Below are positions 42,500 to 55,142 of a stretch of 64,000 bases of DNA, in pieces. Numbering within the stretch: the first letter of the stretch is position 1; each line of letters begins with the position of its first letter. The DNA is taken from NCBI GenBank assembly GCA_040954595.2, contig CM082580.2, positions 8,556,001 through 8,620,000 on the forward strand, given 5' to 3'. The position numbers were made by a program, and so were the translations under genes. A model generated the notes under the pieces. That model ran no database searches and was not told where the DNA came from. It saw only the letters and a list, made by a program, of their open reading frames with translations. The DNA is from Balanoglossus misakiensis. Taxonomy: Eukaryota; Hemichordata.

Positions 42500-45400
42500 T
42501 TACACAGGCGTGTCAGCTGAGTGAACTGCGGAGGTCACCTTCGACGTTAGCGGTGTTGTGTGTCCAGTCACAACTCTGCCATGACTTTTTGGCCTGAGGA
42601 GAAAGACAGTCCTTCCTTAAAAATGCTTTCTTTCAAAAATCGTTTAAGTATGTCGGCCAGAATCGTGGATTCGGCGTTGGTCGATTGAGTCAGCGCAAAA
42701 AATATGGATCTGATAACTAGGAATCGTCTCTTCATTATCTGCCCACCCTAAACTCACTAGAGTCGAATAAATCAAGAAGTTACTGAACTTTCATACAAGT
42801 GTTAGGAGCGAACGTGTGGTGATGCTACTACGCTACTGGTTGATGACTTAGTAATCACCAGTCACGGTGAGACTCAATATCAATTGTCAAATTTCGAAAT
42901 TCAATAATACACTCACGCGATGAAAGAATGTGCCGGTTTTGACGTCTTGACATCGGTGTTTGGACTCGAGATGGCGTGGAAGTCATTTTGACGCGCATGC
43001 TTGTACGGTCTTGGTTTTCCACCCGGGGAATGGGGGCCCAAAGGGCGTCCTCCAATACCAACGATGTACGGGTGCTGTCCCGGCCTCGTCTGCATCCACG
43101 ATCTGAGGAAAATTTGGGAAATGGGAATGCTCTAGAACTTGGTTTTATATGCAAAAAGACTTGAACGCTGACAGAAAAGGCACGATTGAATATACACGTG
43201 GCAAGATTCATTAGTAACATCAGTTTTTGTAAGTCAGGAACTTTGCGGCAGCAACGGTGAGACGGACAGACACACACACACACACACACACAAAGGTATC
43301 ATTTGTAATCTGAATAATGAATACACTTGTTAAGTGGCACATTTTCACACGCCGAATAAAAAATTATGATCGGATTAGAATAATGAAATTATTATCAGAG
43401 AGGAAGCCGCTCCGAAACTTACGAGGGGACAATTATTAATAATAGAAAAAATGTTTAGACCAATTATCATAATTGAGTAAAGTAACGTTTATAATTACCT
43501 CCTCGAGTTTCTTTTCACCCTTCTATGCATTGCGAAAAAAGGGGGAAATTAACAATTATATTAATTATTGCGATTAACTGGCTCGAGGTATTCTGCCAAA
43601 TATGCACCGTGACTGAACTTTCTCTGTTCTGATCGCCATTTTGAACAGAAAAAGGGCTTCGCGCTCCATTCAAATTTTATAACTTGGCAACAGAACGAAG
43701 ATCTTGGGGCGTATACGCCACAAAGTCTGACTTTTTGCAAAGCGTTTTAGTCTTGCAAAGTCGGGAATGAAGGCCGTTTTATAAAATTCTCCTCTAAAAC
43801 GGGCATATGGACCAATATTGCTTGCCAGATCTCGAACTGTGTCATATTAGAGCCGAATATCGGCGGCTTGGGAGAGCCTATTGTTAACGCCATATTCTAT
43901 CGAGATTCTCCGTTCCTGTAACCGTGGTTGTTTTACACGCTTTCAATCACTAAGTACACGACGGTTTGATATATTTTTTTAAAACAACAATTGTCACTTG
44001 CACCCCAAACAAAAATTAACTGTTGCTATGTGGACTCACTTGAAGCCAATGCTTGTTGCACCGAAGAGGATGGCGACCAGGAAGAGACTGCCGATGACAG
44101 CTCCGATGATGGTGTTGGTGCCGAGGCTGCTTCCCCCTAAAACACACAAACTGGTCTATCTATCTCTTTCCATAGGATTGTATGGTAACTTGTTAGAAAT
44201 GATGACCTCTAAGTATACGGATTTTGATAAAAAATTACAAGGGAGAACCCAGAAAATAAAAGAAATTACAATACTTACCAGAGGTAGTTTTTCCTGTATT
44301 GCCACGTTCGGTGTGTTGCCTTGGCGAGTCAGGTGGTACTTCTGTTGTCAAATTGCTACGTGTGGTATTCGCAGAAATACCACTACTGTTGCCTGTGGTC
44401 GCGCTTTCCATTTCGTTATCCGAATCTGTGTGTATCTGCAGAAGTTTTCTCGTTGATGCAGATTCCCGTCGCGTTGTGAACAAAAGGCTGTTCTTCGCGC
44501 CATTGGTGGCGTCCTCCTTCAGGTGGCTTGACTTGTCCGGTTGTGGCAACTGCGCTGTACGAATATTCACTGTAAAAAGTAGAAAGATGGGATTTACCAC
44601 ATAATAATATATATCTACGTAACGTGAAATACTGTTTCCTTGTTTTAGTGTCAGTCTGCTCTTTGACTCCCACGGTGTCCCCCAAATTGTTCGCACTACT
44701 GACTCATCGGATCCCGACTCAAACCAACCCAGTGAACGATACCTTATATCATACTTACGCCGACCATCGTCGCGCCTGATACCAATAGTCTGTTCTATAT
44801 CTTGGGCCAGCCGTACTGCCAGTGCAACAGGATTGCCGCTGTCTACATCCTGACGACGAGATAGCGATAAAAAATGAAACACTGAGTGTATTGTATTGCA
44901 TTGCTTGGAGTGGTGCACGTCATCTCATCCAATCCATCAAACAAGGGCAACATTTCATTTCTTAGTTCTCACCGCAGGGCCAAGTACAAGACTAGCCCTA
45001 TTCGAAACAGCTAGATCTTGTAATCAAACTACATGTACGATGTATATTGTGTAGATTCGCGGTGTATAAAATGCATTAAGCAAATCGGTGCTTACCCTGG
45101 TTACTCCAACTGAGCCAGACTCTGAAGACAATCCGGCCTGTTCTGCTCTGTCACTTGTACCACTGTAGAAAGAAGCTGCCCTGAAAGACGAAAGAAAAGA
45201 CTTGAGTGTCCCATGCTATATGACCGGCATTGGGTTCATTATAATTACTATATGATCCGATTAAGTTATTGAGGGGTAGAGCTTGGGATAACACGAGGAA
45301 TGGCAGTTTTTAATTCTTGACATCGACCCTAATCTGTAAGAACGAAACTGGGATGCGGTTAGCCTATACTGCTGTTCTCGACATAAGATGTGGCACTCAC

Positions 45401-48400
45401 GTGACAAGATGAGCCGTGTCGTGCCGGATCTGACCGACAATCCGTCCGCCTCGGTAGGCTTGGAAATTATCCCGGGTTTCTCCCAAATCCCTCGTCAGCG
45501 TGATTTGATCTCCCGACGTCCACGTCTCCGTGGCAACCAGAATTATCCTCGTGTTCAGTTGTGTCTTGTACAGCTGTGGAAGGTGTTCAGTAAAGAAGGA
45601 CACAAGCTCTGGAGATGTTCGGATTAAGTGTCATTACGCTAGAATGTGACTGACTACAGGTTGCAATGAAGTTCTGTATTTCAGTGGGCGTCACAGCGGC
45701 GCGAATTTGGGGCATGCAAGGAATTGTCAGAATGACTGAGGTTGGTTTTTGTAAGGCCGGCCCAACGCACAGGCTCAACATTTTGAGTGCGCGTCTCCGC
45801 AAATCTGACCTCTTGAAGCCACATGACTCACCTCATCGACAATGTTGACTGCAGACGTGACATATTCGTTCACACCGTCCAAGGTCTGCCCATATCGCCG
45901 ATACTGTTGACAAGAAAAGGCACAAAGTATATAATACGCCGCGTTTGATGGAAGGAACGTCTAAATCTTCCTTTTATTAGAAAAGATACACTACCCTGTA
46001 AAGCTCGTTATGTTTTCGCATTACATTTTATCTTAATAACAACACCAATACAAGCTTGACGCTCAATTTCTTTAAGTTACCCAATCACAGCCATGCCACT
46101 GTTGAAACAACTCATCCCAATAACACAGTGGTCATATAAATCGACAACTAAAACCATAACCGATTAACCGAGATTTTCGTGTTAAATGACACCCCCGGCT
46201 AAATGCACAAATGACAGCCATTAAGGAACAACTCGCTTAAAGGATACGAATGTACATTAGGTCAAAAACAGAGGCCTTGAAAGGTGAGTATGGATTGGAC
46301 GTCTAAAATGGGGCCACGGTTGTATGTTTGTGCGGGGGTGCAAAAATAGTGGTAATTTTCACATGACAGGAACATCACACCACCCCTATTCAGACAAAAA
46401 GCACATTACGTAAGCATATTACGCAACTACTAATGGGATTTACTAGTATTTCATTTTCTCGGAAGTGGTGTAGGGAAAACAGGATGAAACATTGTCTGTG
46501 TATACGCTTCGATGCTGGAAAACTGAGGATGGAGATAGTGTTCCTGCATGAGGCTAGTTCCAGTATTCAACAGGAGGAAAGCGAACTATACTTCCTGACC
46601 ATGAAACTATCAGCGCATGGTACGGTTTCAGGCGTTTAACCTTTCGTGTTCATTTGCGTATTAACACGATCCCATTACCTTTCTCAATCGAGAACAGCCG
46701 GGAGAGAAAGCTTTGTTTTTGCAAAATAAAATACGCGAAATGATGAGGTACTTGTTCGTGTACATCACACAAAGACATCAATAACACAAAGTGCTTCATC
46801 TATATGCAGAGCAAATATTGGAGAAATGGCGCGGAACGTTTACTGAAGAAAAATCCACTTTTTTGTCATTTGCACGGCACATAAAATTTCGCTCTTTTAA
46901 ATCTACAGCCTGATCATTATGGAGATAGTGATTGAAATGGAATTTCATACGCATGGCCGCACTGTTCGCCAGTCCCCATGAGAATTGCCGCAGTACATTC
47001 CCAAGACGTGTTGATCATTCATGTGATAACCTCGTATGATAATTAAGACCAAAATTCTCGCCTCTCTCTCTCTCTCCCTGGTACTCACCATGCTGTAATC
47101 GTTCACCACCATCAATTCAATGAACCGCTTGTTCTTGTTGGTGACCACCTTTCTCTGGGGAAGAAATGTCAGAAAAAAATCTATTCTTCGTGTCCCATTA
47201 ACAGATATGATTTTCATCGATTTTTAAACGCGAAAAAAAGAAAATTTGTTTGGATGAAAGTATTGGAGAGTTCTCGTGGTGCTGGCAAAGTCATTAGCTG
47301 AAAAACGAAATGGAGCCTCCATCATGTCACTGTGCACTGACCTTATGTGAATAGGCACGAACCGTGCTGTGCTTACATGCGATACAACAAATCATCAGTG
47401 TCCTCAGAATACAAGATCATGCTATCACACTGGTATATACTCACCCGTCCTGACAACCTCACTTCGGCACGTCTCGGCACAAAAAGCAATGAATGCTCTG
47501 ATGACGATGTTGCTGCAAAAGCAAATACAGACATGGTTGGTGTCGAGGATTTTGTTTTGTTACACGTCACGAAAATACAGTCGAAACCCCATTGCAAACG
47601 TCACCATTCCAGCGACATCATATTCACCCACCTTTTCCATTTGACGGCGAAACTCTGAACACGATATGCGTCGTCGGCCCGACCGTCTGCAATGCAATCA
47701 GAAATATAATTTTAATAAAAAATGACTTCATTTCGTTTCCCGTGGATAATCGCAACAGTCGCACGGTTTAATCAGGTCTGTGGTTTGATAGATTACAGTA
47801 GCCCGCACAGAATTTGCCAGTAGACATTATAATTCTGAAACCATACTTAATCGAAAAACTTGATGCATAAATCCTGTCGCGAATAAAGCAAATGATGCTC
47901 CCATATATTATACACAACCCCCACGAACCCAACTGCAAGATTGAAACCGCTGATGTTCCAACAGGATTAGTCTCTTAACGGCGATTGATAGCGTCTCCCG
48001 CTGCAAATATAACCCACCCGATCACCAAAACTAATGGAATGCGACGGATTCCACTCTTGTCAGACGGAACATCCATCTATCTTATAATTATATAGCGGAG
48101 AACGTACAAATGAATTGCCTTTCCATTTCTGCGTTAGTGGTTTCATTACAGTGACAATATTTTAATATCCTATTCAAAATAAACCAGGGGAAGTAAAATC
48201 GGAGAGACAGGCTCCAGGTACATGTTTCGAATCTTTATTCGTACGTCCGTTCTCGCGCATATTTTAAAGCATTTTTGCCATGTAAACTTTCAGTGTTTCA
48301 CACTCTGATTATATCAATTAATTACTTGAAGTTAAAACTGCTCAATTGTGAAGTCAACTACACGTTTGGGAACAATGCGACAAGCCTATAGACGAGGGGA

Positions 48401-51400
48401 AAAAGCATACATTATAAATATAGTCCCTTCTCTTCATACACATTACAGTGGGATAACTCTGTACATGCATGTCGTAAATAACGTCGTGAACTTTTGATTC
48501 ATTTACCTTCGGGTCCAAAGGCCTAATGAGAAATGTTATGCCTCCTACGCGAAACATGCCCCTGAAACAGTGAACATTAAGGAAGACATCGGTAAAGACG
48601 TTTATTGGACGGTGATAAATGCTCTGTACTGCAATACACGATACACGCATAGTTGCTTTGCAATTACATGTAACAAGTGAAGGTTAGATGTGCCATCTGA
48701 TAGTGACTGGGTACGTGGTATGCAGTATCGACGACGAGTCAAAAAAGGGTTGCGTAGCTACGGGTGGGGCGTGATATTTGGGGTGGGGGGGGAGTGACGG
48801 GGAAAGTTCTCGGCGACAGCCGCACTGCCTTGACAGAACAGCGGGAAAGCTTGGCGTTCGGTCTCGGTGCATAGTTGCAACTCCCGTTTGTTTTACAGGC
48901 AGGGTTCTCATTTCTGCTGGTATCGGGTTTAATTAACATGATCAGTCTTCTTTGAATTCACCAAGGTAGAAAGAGTTTCTCATTTCCATGGAGTCCATGC
49001 ATCCTCGACGAATTCGACTTTGTTCGCACGAAACGTTCTCCAAACCAGTGACGTATATACGTAGTACTCACCGCAGTCCCCTGCACGTCGACAGAGCCAC
49101 GCCGGAATCCGCACGTCCTCGTACGTTGCCATGGTAATAGCAGCGTTCCGTTCCCTTTGGATTTGTCGGGAGGGAATAAAGATAAATATAGTAAGCTTGT
49201 GGTCATGTAGCGCAGCGCGCGTCATTCATGCGCGTTTAACAAATCGAGATAAATATGACGTCTCCAACGTTGATGAGGTATATCTCGTATAGAGCAATAA
49301 GCCTAAATAATTGGAAGATACCTCCTGTATGGGAATAAACGATGTCAGTGTGTCGTGCAACTAGAACAGGGAACGTATCAGCGTTTGTCTGGTATAAAAT
49401 CTTACTGGGGATACACCTCAATAACCAAATGTAGACATATTTCGCGTATACATGTATATCATAATTCATCCCTTTTTGCGGCAGCTAGTGGTTACATTAC
49501 ATGCATGTATTAAAGGGACCCTATTTTCTCATAACTTCTGAATTCCGCGTCTTGAATACATGAGGAACGTTTTGGAAACAGTAACTTTACCTTTAGGCTT
49601 TTCGTCTGTCCGGAAGGGGTAAAATAACTCTGCGTGTAATTTGCTGGTATCAGAACACTGGGGAAAGAAAGATCAATATCAACGATAAACACGTGTAAAT
49701 TCTGTGACGAGAGAATCGGTGCATTTTCAAGCCTTGGAGCGATGGTTCAGGTTTGTAATCCTTCTTTCATAGTGTTTCCCGTGTGTCTCATTTTCACGTG
49801 AAACTGCTGAACTCGAGTGCATAGTACGTCAAATAACCATAAATACACGAAGTAGCGACCACCTTACTCAAAGACGAAACAACTTAACTGCATACAAAAT
49901 GACTCGTAATAATCAGCTTCCAGATTCAAATTTCTTAACATCGAATGCTCATCGCTTTAGCTACTGTGTTTAAAAATTGATGACATTCGTTTTGAAGCCC
50001 CGCGCAGACTTTTAATGGAATCGTTACACGATGGAAGAAACTACGCGATTGCCTCTGTTCAAATTTGACCCCAGTTTACACGTCACTCATAAATATAAAA
50101 GTTATTAACACTCATGCCGATCGATAACTGTACAGTCCAAGTGGCACGTGGTCTTAAAACGGCGAATCATTGTCGCGTCTACATTTTGCCGTCGCCAAGC
50201 ACCCGATCTCGCGGTTTAACATGGTCAGAACTCATGGCAGTGCGACCAGGGGTCAGCTCAGATGAAGGGCAGCTGTGAATGGATTAATGCCTCATTAGCG
50301 TATAGCGGCCTCAATCGAAAAAAACAACTCTTGGAGAGGTGACTGTTGTCAAGACCTATGTATCCGCACAAGTTAGGGTTAAGCTGCTTTACGTCCGCGT
50401 TGGCCTACTTGGGGAAGCAATTTATGTCTTTTTCCTGGTCAATCGTGTCAGTGAATCTAGTAATCATTTCCTCTCTTTAAAATATTATGGCCAATTTCAG
50501 TTTTTCTTTGAACGGCCTTCCTCTGTGCTAACTCACTTCCTCATATCACTATCAGTTTATTCCATGCAATAAATAACCTTTTGTGGCACAGGACTGCAGG
50601 GGTCCTCGCTCCACGCACTGTAATCGCAAACAAATTTTAACAATGAAGATGACTGGTACGTTAGTTTTTTTGACGAAAAAATTAATCAGCTCCTATAACA
50701 GCTTCATTTCTGTCTGTCACTTCCAACAAAGGGTTATTAATGGAAAATGCATGACACCGATAATAACTCGGAGGGAAATGTCATTTCCGCCGTTAAAACG
50801 CGATATCCCATTCACGCAAAGTGAAATTTATGCCTTGTGAATTTGATGAGTCAACTGAGCGTTTCAGAGAAATCAATTCTGACGAAGTTGGGGTGATGGT
50901 ACCATGTTATTTGTTATTGCTGTGACATCTTTGCGCTGTTACGATCACGGTTACGTTTTGCCATTTACAGATTTCACGGCTGGCAGCATATGTCTACATA
51001 CACCAAGGTTATTAGTGATGCAAGCAGTGCTACACATGCAGCGACCTATAGGCAGATATTTGTGACGCGTGTATTACCTAACATTATGTAATTACTGAAT
51101 TAACAGTTATTAAAATGCAAACTCGTCTCCAGTCGACATCTGTATCGAACAAGATGCGTGTGCCATAATCACGCCTGGCGTATCTGCGCATAACTGTCAC
51201 TTGGTACAGCTGTGTTACTGGCACTCCGGTCAATTGGATTTATATCGAAAATATAGACCACCTCGATTGGTTGGCGACGCGTGCTAAAATTAAGTCCTAC
51301 AGCTGGTTAGGCTAGCCTGTGCGAATGTTATATTTTTATCTGACTGGACGAAACAAACGACTAGAAATAGATACTGCTCTGCAAGAAACATAACCCATAG

Positions 51401-54400
51401 ACAGAAACCTTAGACAAGATTAAAGAAAAACAGTGTCTCGACGAATTACTCACCTGTTCAATGTGACATCCAGTATGTAGATGGCATCGAAGACTGCGAG
51501 TTGGAAACTGGCATTCTCCACATGAACCGGCTGTAAAAAAATACACCACATATCACTGCAGTTAATTTTATGAAATTGGCGCAATGTTCGAAATAGGATA
51601 TACAATATGTACCCCTTTGCGGCGCACAAACGGGAATTACTCGCGATGAATATCTTATAGGAAACATTCTTTTTTCATCCATGAATGCTTTATAAATGTC
51701 GAGATTATGATCTCGCGATCTTCCTCGGTGATCCTTCTTCTGAGATTTGAATGCACAAGAAGAAGAACACCATTAAATAGATGAACAACAAAATGTATGC
51801 GCTTGAAGAATGTCTATTCAGAACGGGAAATTATCGTGTGACACTTGCGCCAAAAGGAGTTTTGTTCTTGGCCAGATGTTCATACTGGCCTGTGATACCT
51901 CTTTGTCAGGCAGTGAACTTCGGCATTTTTATGCAGTGTCGATTAATTCGTCCGTGCAATTTGCTCTGACAGTATTGTACTCTTAATTGTAAGTAAATGT
52001 CTAAAAAATGTTCTCGGAAATTTTGTGTCATATATTCTGGACAGGATCAACACGTGGGCGGGGTCACAGCTGCCAGCAACATGAAACCAAGCTCTATTTT
52101 TGTTGAAAAGTGAGCGTCATTCATCACCAGGTCAAAGCAACCTGATAAAATATGTTAAGCTTTAAATATCTCCAATAATCTTGGAAAGGCATTTTTAATT
52201 CAATCAATTAAATGATGGCGTCTGATACAATATCAAGGTAGCATTTATATTTGACAATATGGCCACCGACTTCTCAGGAAAGCACGCACGTTGAATCAAA
52301 CGGTATCGCCTTTACGATTACGTTATTACGTTATGTCTGCCGCGACTCTGAAATATGCCGTATCTTTCGCAGCAGACATACCGAGCAGAGTCCATTTACA
52401 ATAAAAATGAAATATAACTCGCCTATAAAAAAGATTAGTCATACGCATCAAGAACGTGGCAATCACTTCAAACCAATCATACTTGATATAACATCGTGAA
52501 TTTATGGCAAATTTCAAATCATGGAGAACGACGCCGCAAAAAAGCTGAAATTCTTTCTCTTGCGAGTTTATAGTATTTTAGCTTTCATTTCGCCGTGCAG
52601 ATCGAAAGGAGAGCTTTTCTATTAATGCTACCCAGGACCGAATCCAGACGACAAAGACAAGTCTCAGCGTGCATGGAACCTTCCGGGGACCGATTATCAG
52701 AAAAAAACATGAAGTCTTCTTAATCTTTCCGTTTTCGCTACATGCCAGATTTTCTAAAGACATGTTAAAGATAAATGAGCAAATAATGTTTCCACCATCC
52801 CATTTAGAAATAAATCAACCATATTGCCCATGAGATTTTTTTAAAAGGACAGTGTCGGCCATTTTGAATTTCAAATAAATACGAAGTAGTGTCACTCATT
52901 TGCATATTTGATGCCATTGCGGATTTCACAGATCAGTAGAACACGCTCTCATATCGCATGCCACAGGCAAAAAGAGTTTGACGATAACCATTAAACCGTG
53001 TATAGAGTTCAGCATAAAATACGTATAAAACATTTTTTAATGATCAGTCTCATTTAAATATTATTACGTTAACCTTCATGACAGGAAACTCAATTGTCGT
53101 TAGTGGAAGTTTCATAGGAAGTTGGAAAGATGACGACTGCAATTAGTGGCCTTGTACAGTCAGTAGAATATATGAACCACCCCCCCCCCCTCCTGGAGGG
53201 GGTACATTAAAAAGGACACTTCGCTACAGGGAGTAAACCTGCACACGACAGCAATGTCATAAATTAATCAACTAACAGACTGGGATCCGGAAGGGTACCT
53301 TTCACTGTTCACCGTTTTCATTCATAGTCACATCAGCTTCCCGCGGCTGCATTTTCACTGTGTCACAAACAGTCCTTCCGTTTGTCTGTGACTGTGTGAA
53401 CTTTGCTGGAGCAAACGATAGTCGTGGAGTAGGCTAAACACGAATGTGTAAAAACAGAATATTCCTACCATGTGGCATATACGTTAGCCCGGTACGTCAT
53501 TCAGGATTAAAGAAACCCCACAGGCTGCAAAACCCATAAAGTTGGTATTCGTTGCAACATGTCGGCCTAAAACGTGTATATCTACACACGGGTAGAATGA
53601 TTTATCACTTTGTCATAAAAGTTTCAGAACACCATAGCTTGAAATTAATCCTAAAATGCCAACCTTATTTTTCTTGCGCGGGGGGGGGGCACAGTTTTTT
53701 CTGACACCAGGTGACCTTCTGATTCAGATGCAGATAAACATAAACGGACGCATCATCAAGACAAACAAAATCTACCAGTACCGCTGCAGAAAGGAGGGGT
53801 CACACTACAGCAAATGCAGAGATGATGGTATAACATGACACCATGATTTATCACCACAGAATGGAAAATGGGGTCGCCTAATTAAAGCCATGCCATTATG
53901 AATTCTGATCAAGCAGCAAGGCCTATGTTCTGGGGGGAAAATCTACTGAAGCGTGCGTCTCTGCGCGACGGATATTAAAGTCAACACGGCGACGTGTTGC
54001 ACTGTGTAATCCAACAAGATGGACCGGATTCCCCAGGGGAAATAAACCTGACGGAGATATCGAGAAAATTCTTCGAAACGGCTACATTTTGTAATCATAC
54101 AATAGCGCAAAATTGCGAATCGTTGCAGCATCAATGAAAGGCGCGCAAACACAAATGTTTTATAATAAACTCAGTCTTGCTCGAATGATCCACCATCTGC
54201 ACCGCCTTGGCATGATCTGATCAAGGTAACACGCTCGATATATATTCTGACTCGACTACATAGGATGTGTCATTGCAAACCGATGCAGTCGTAAAATGCT
54301 GAGTTACCTTCGTCCAGAGCCAAATATCTGAGTCGGTGGGACCGCGAGAAACAGAGGGAAAGGGCCAGACTGATGTGCCTGACAAATGAGAAACCACTTG

Positions 54401-55142
54401 TTGATTCAGATGGTTAAAATAGCATGCACTCACGTGTCTGTCTGTGGTTCCCGGCCGCAACACTGTGCTCAGATCCGAGGAGTTCGTGACCGATCGACTC
54501 GCAGACCTCCGCAAAAGGCGCACTGGCACGGTGGTGTCGCTAACACGGACACTTTCCCACGGGATGTTTACCGGGTGATAGTTGAATATCTTCTTGGAGA
54601 TGTCTTTAAAAATGCAAATCGATAGTGGGAGAGATGTGAAGGTCGCCTGTCAGGCGGCAGCAAAGATGCTCGCTTGAGGAAAATCACATTAGGCTTAAAC
54701 ATAAGCCGAACGATATTTTATTATATTATATTATAAACCGATGTTTACTTTGTGTTTGGTTCGCCTGCCATTGATTGCAGAAACTAACATTTCTAAGAGG
54801 AAAGTAAACATTGAAATGATTTGATGAGCTTAGTGTTTGCACTTGCAATAAAGTGTAAACAGTGGGTAATTGTCACGTGATTCACCAAGCAAGAACGCCG
54901 AATCGGGTGTTTTCACTTCATCACGTCTACTCTAATTATTCGTTACCGTGGGGGACGGATATCGCACTATACTGTCTGTGAATGATGCGTTCGCCCGGTG
55001 AATGCGCCAGTCCGAACCTACCTGTTGGAACGTCCACTGTCAACCTGGACAACGAGGCTGCCGCCACTTCTGATATTCCCAGCAGCAGGCAGAGTATCAG
55101 AACGGACATTTCATCTCTCTTTCCCTTCCTCTGGAACCGCAT
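42500..55142 (-). CDS. ADAM-related type I membrane pseudoprotease, 616 aa, 17 exons
   Basis: Exons on the minus strand: 55022-55142, 54434-54603, 51454-51530, 49591-49657, 49072-49154, 48507-48561, 47632-47686, 47445-47512, 47089-47154, 45832-45903, 45401-45573, 45096-45180, 44759-44849, 44279-44569, 44040-44136, 42917-43102, 42500-42593; phases agree (1851 nt). A signal peptide ([17 protein letters not shown]) leads into an ADAM prodomain; [20 protein letters not shown] and RGLRG (about residues 148-175) are diagnostic. A reprolysin-like domain follows ([30 protein letters not shown]). Where ADAMs have HExxHxxGxxHD, this protein has [12 protein letters not shown] (residues 380-391), so all three zinc histidines and the catalytic glutamate are gone. 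No disintegrin, Cys-rich or EGF module is present. A Ser/Thr-rich stalk with N-glycosylation sites leads to a TM helix (about 498-521) and a basic, proline-containing tail of about 90 residues. The start could also be an upstream in-frame ATG at 55196. Substrate cleavage is unlikely; binding or decoy roles are inference. Confidence 0.82.
43269..43292. repeat. (CA)n microsatellite in an ADAM-like intron
   Basis: About eleven CA units within intron 15 of the ADAM-like gene. Confidence 0.92.
43364..43580. other. TAAT-rich intronic block
   Basis: Intron 15 of the ADAM-like gene has a dense group of TAAT/ATTA cores, including AATTATTAATAATAG and AATTATATTAATTATTG, flanked by CCTCGAG and CTCGAGG. 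TAAT is the core of homeodomain sites, but AT-rich sequence gives many by chance. Confidence 0.25.
53180..53203. repeat. C-run with perfect inverted repeat
   Basis: A run of about eleven C is followed by CCTGGAGGGGG, so CCCCCTCC and GGAGGGGG form 8-bp arms with one base between. It lies in intron 2 of the ADAM-like gene. Confidence 0.7.

Noticed and set aside
42855-43289. Minus-strand 144-codon frame overlapping ADAM-like exon 16
   Set aside because: A different frame of the same DNA; the exon 16 frame is fixed by the phases on both sides.
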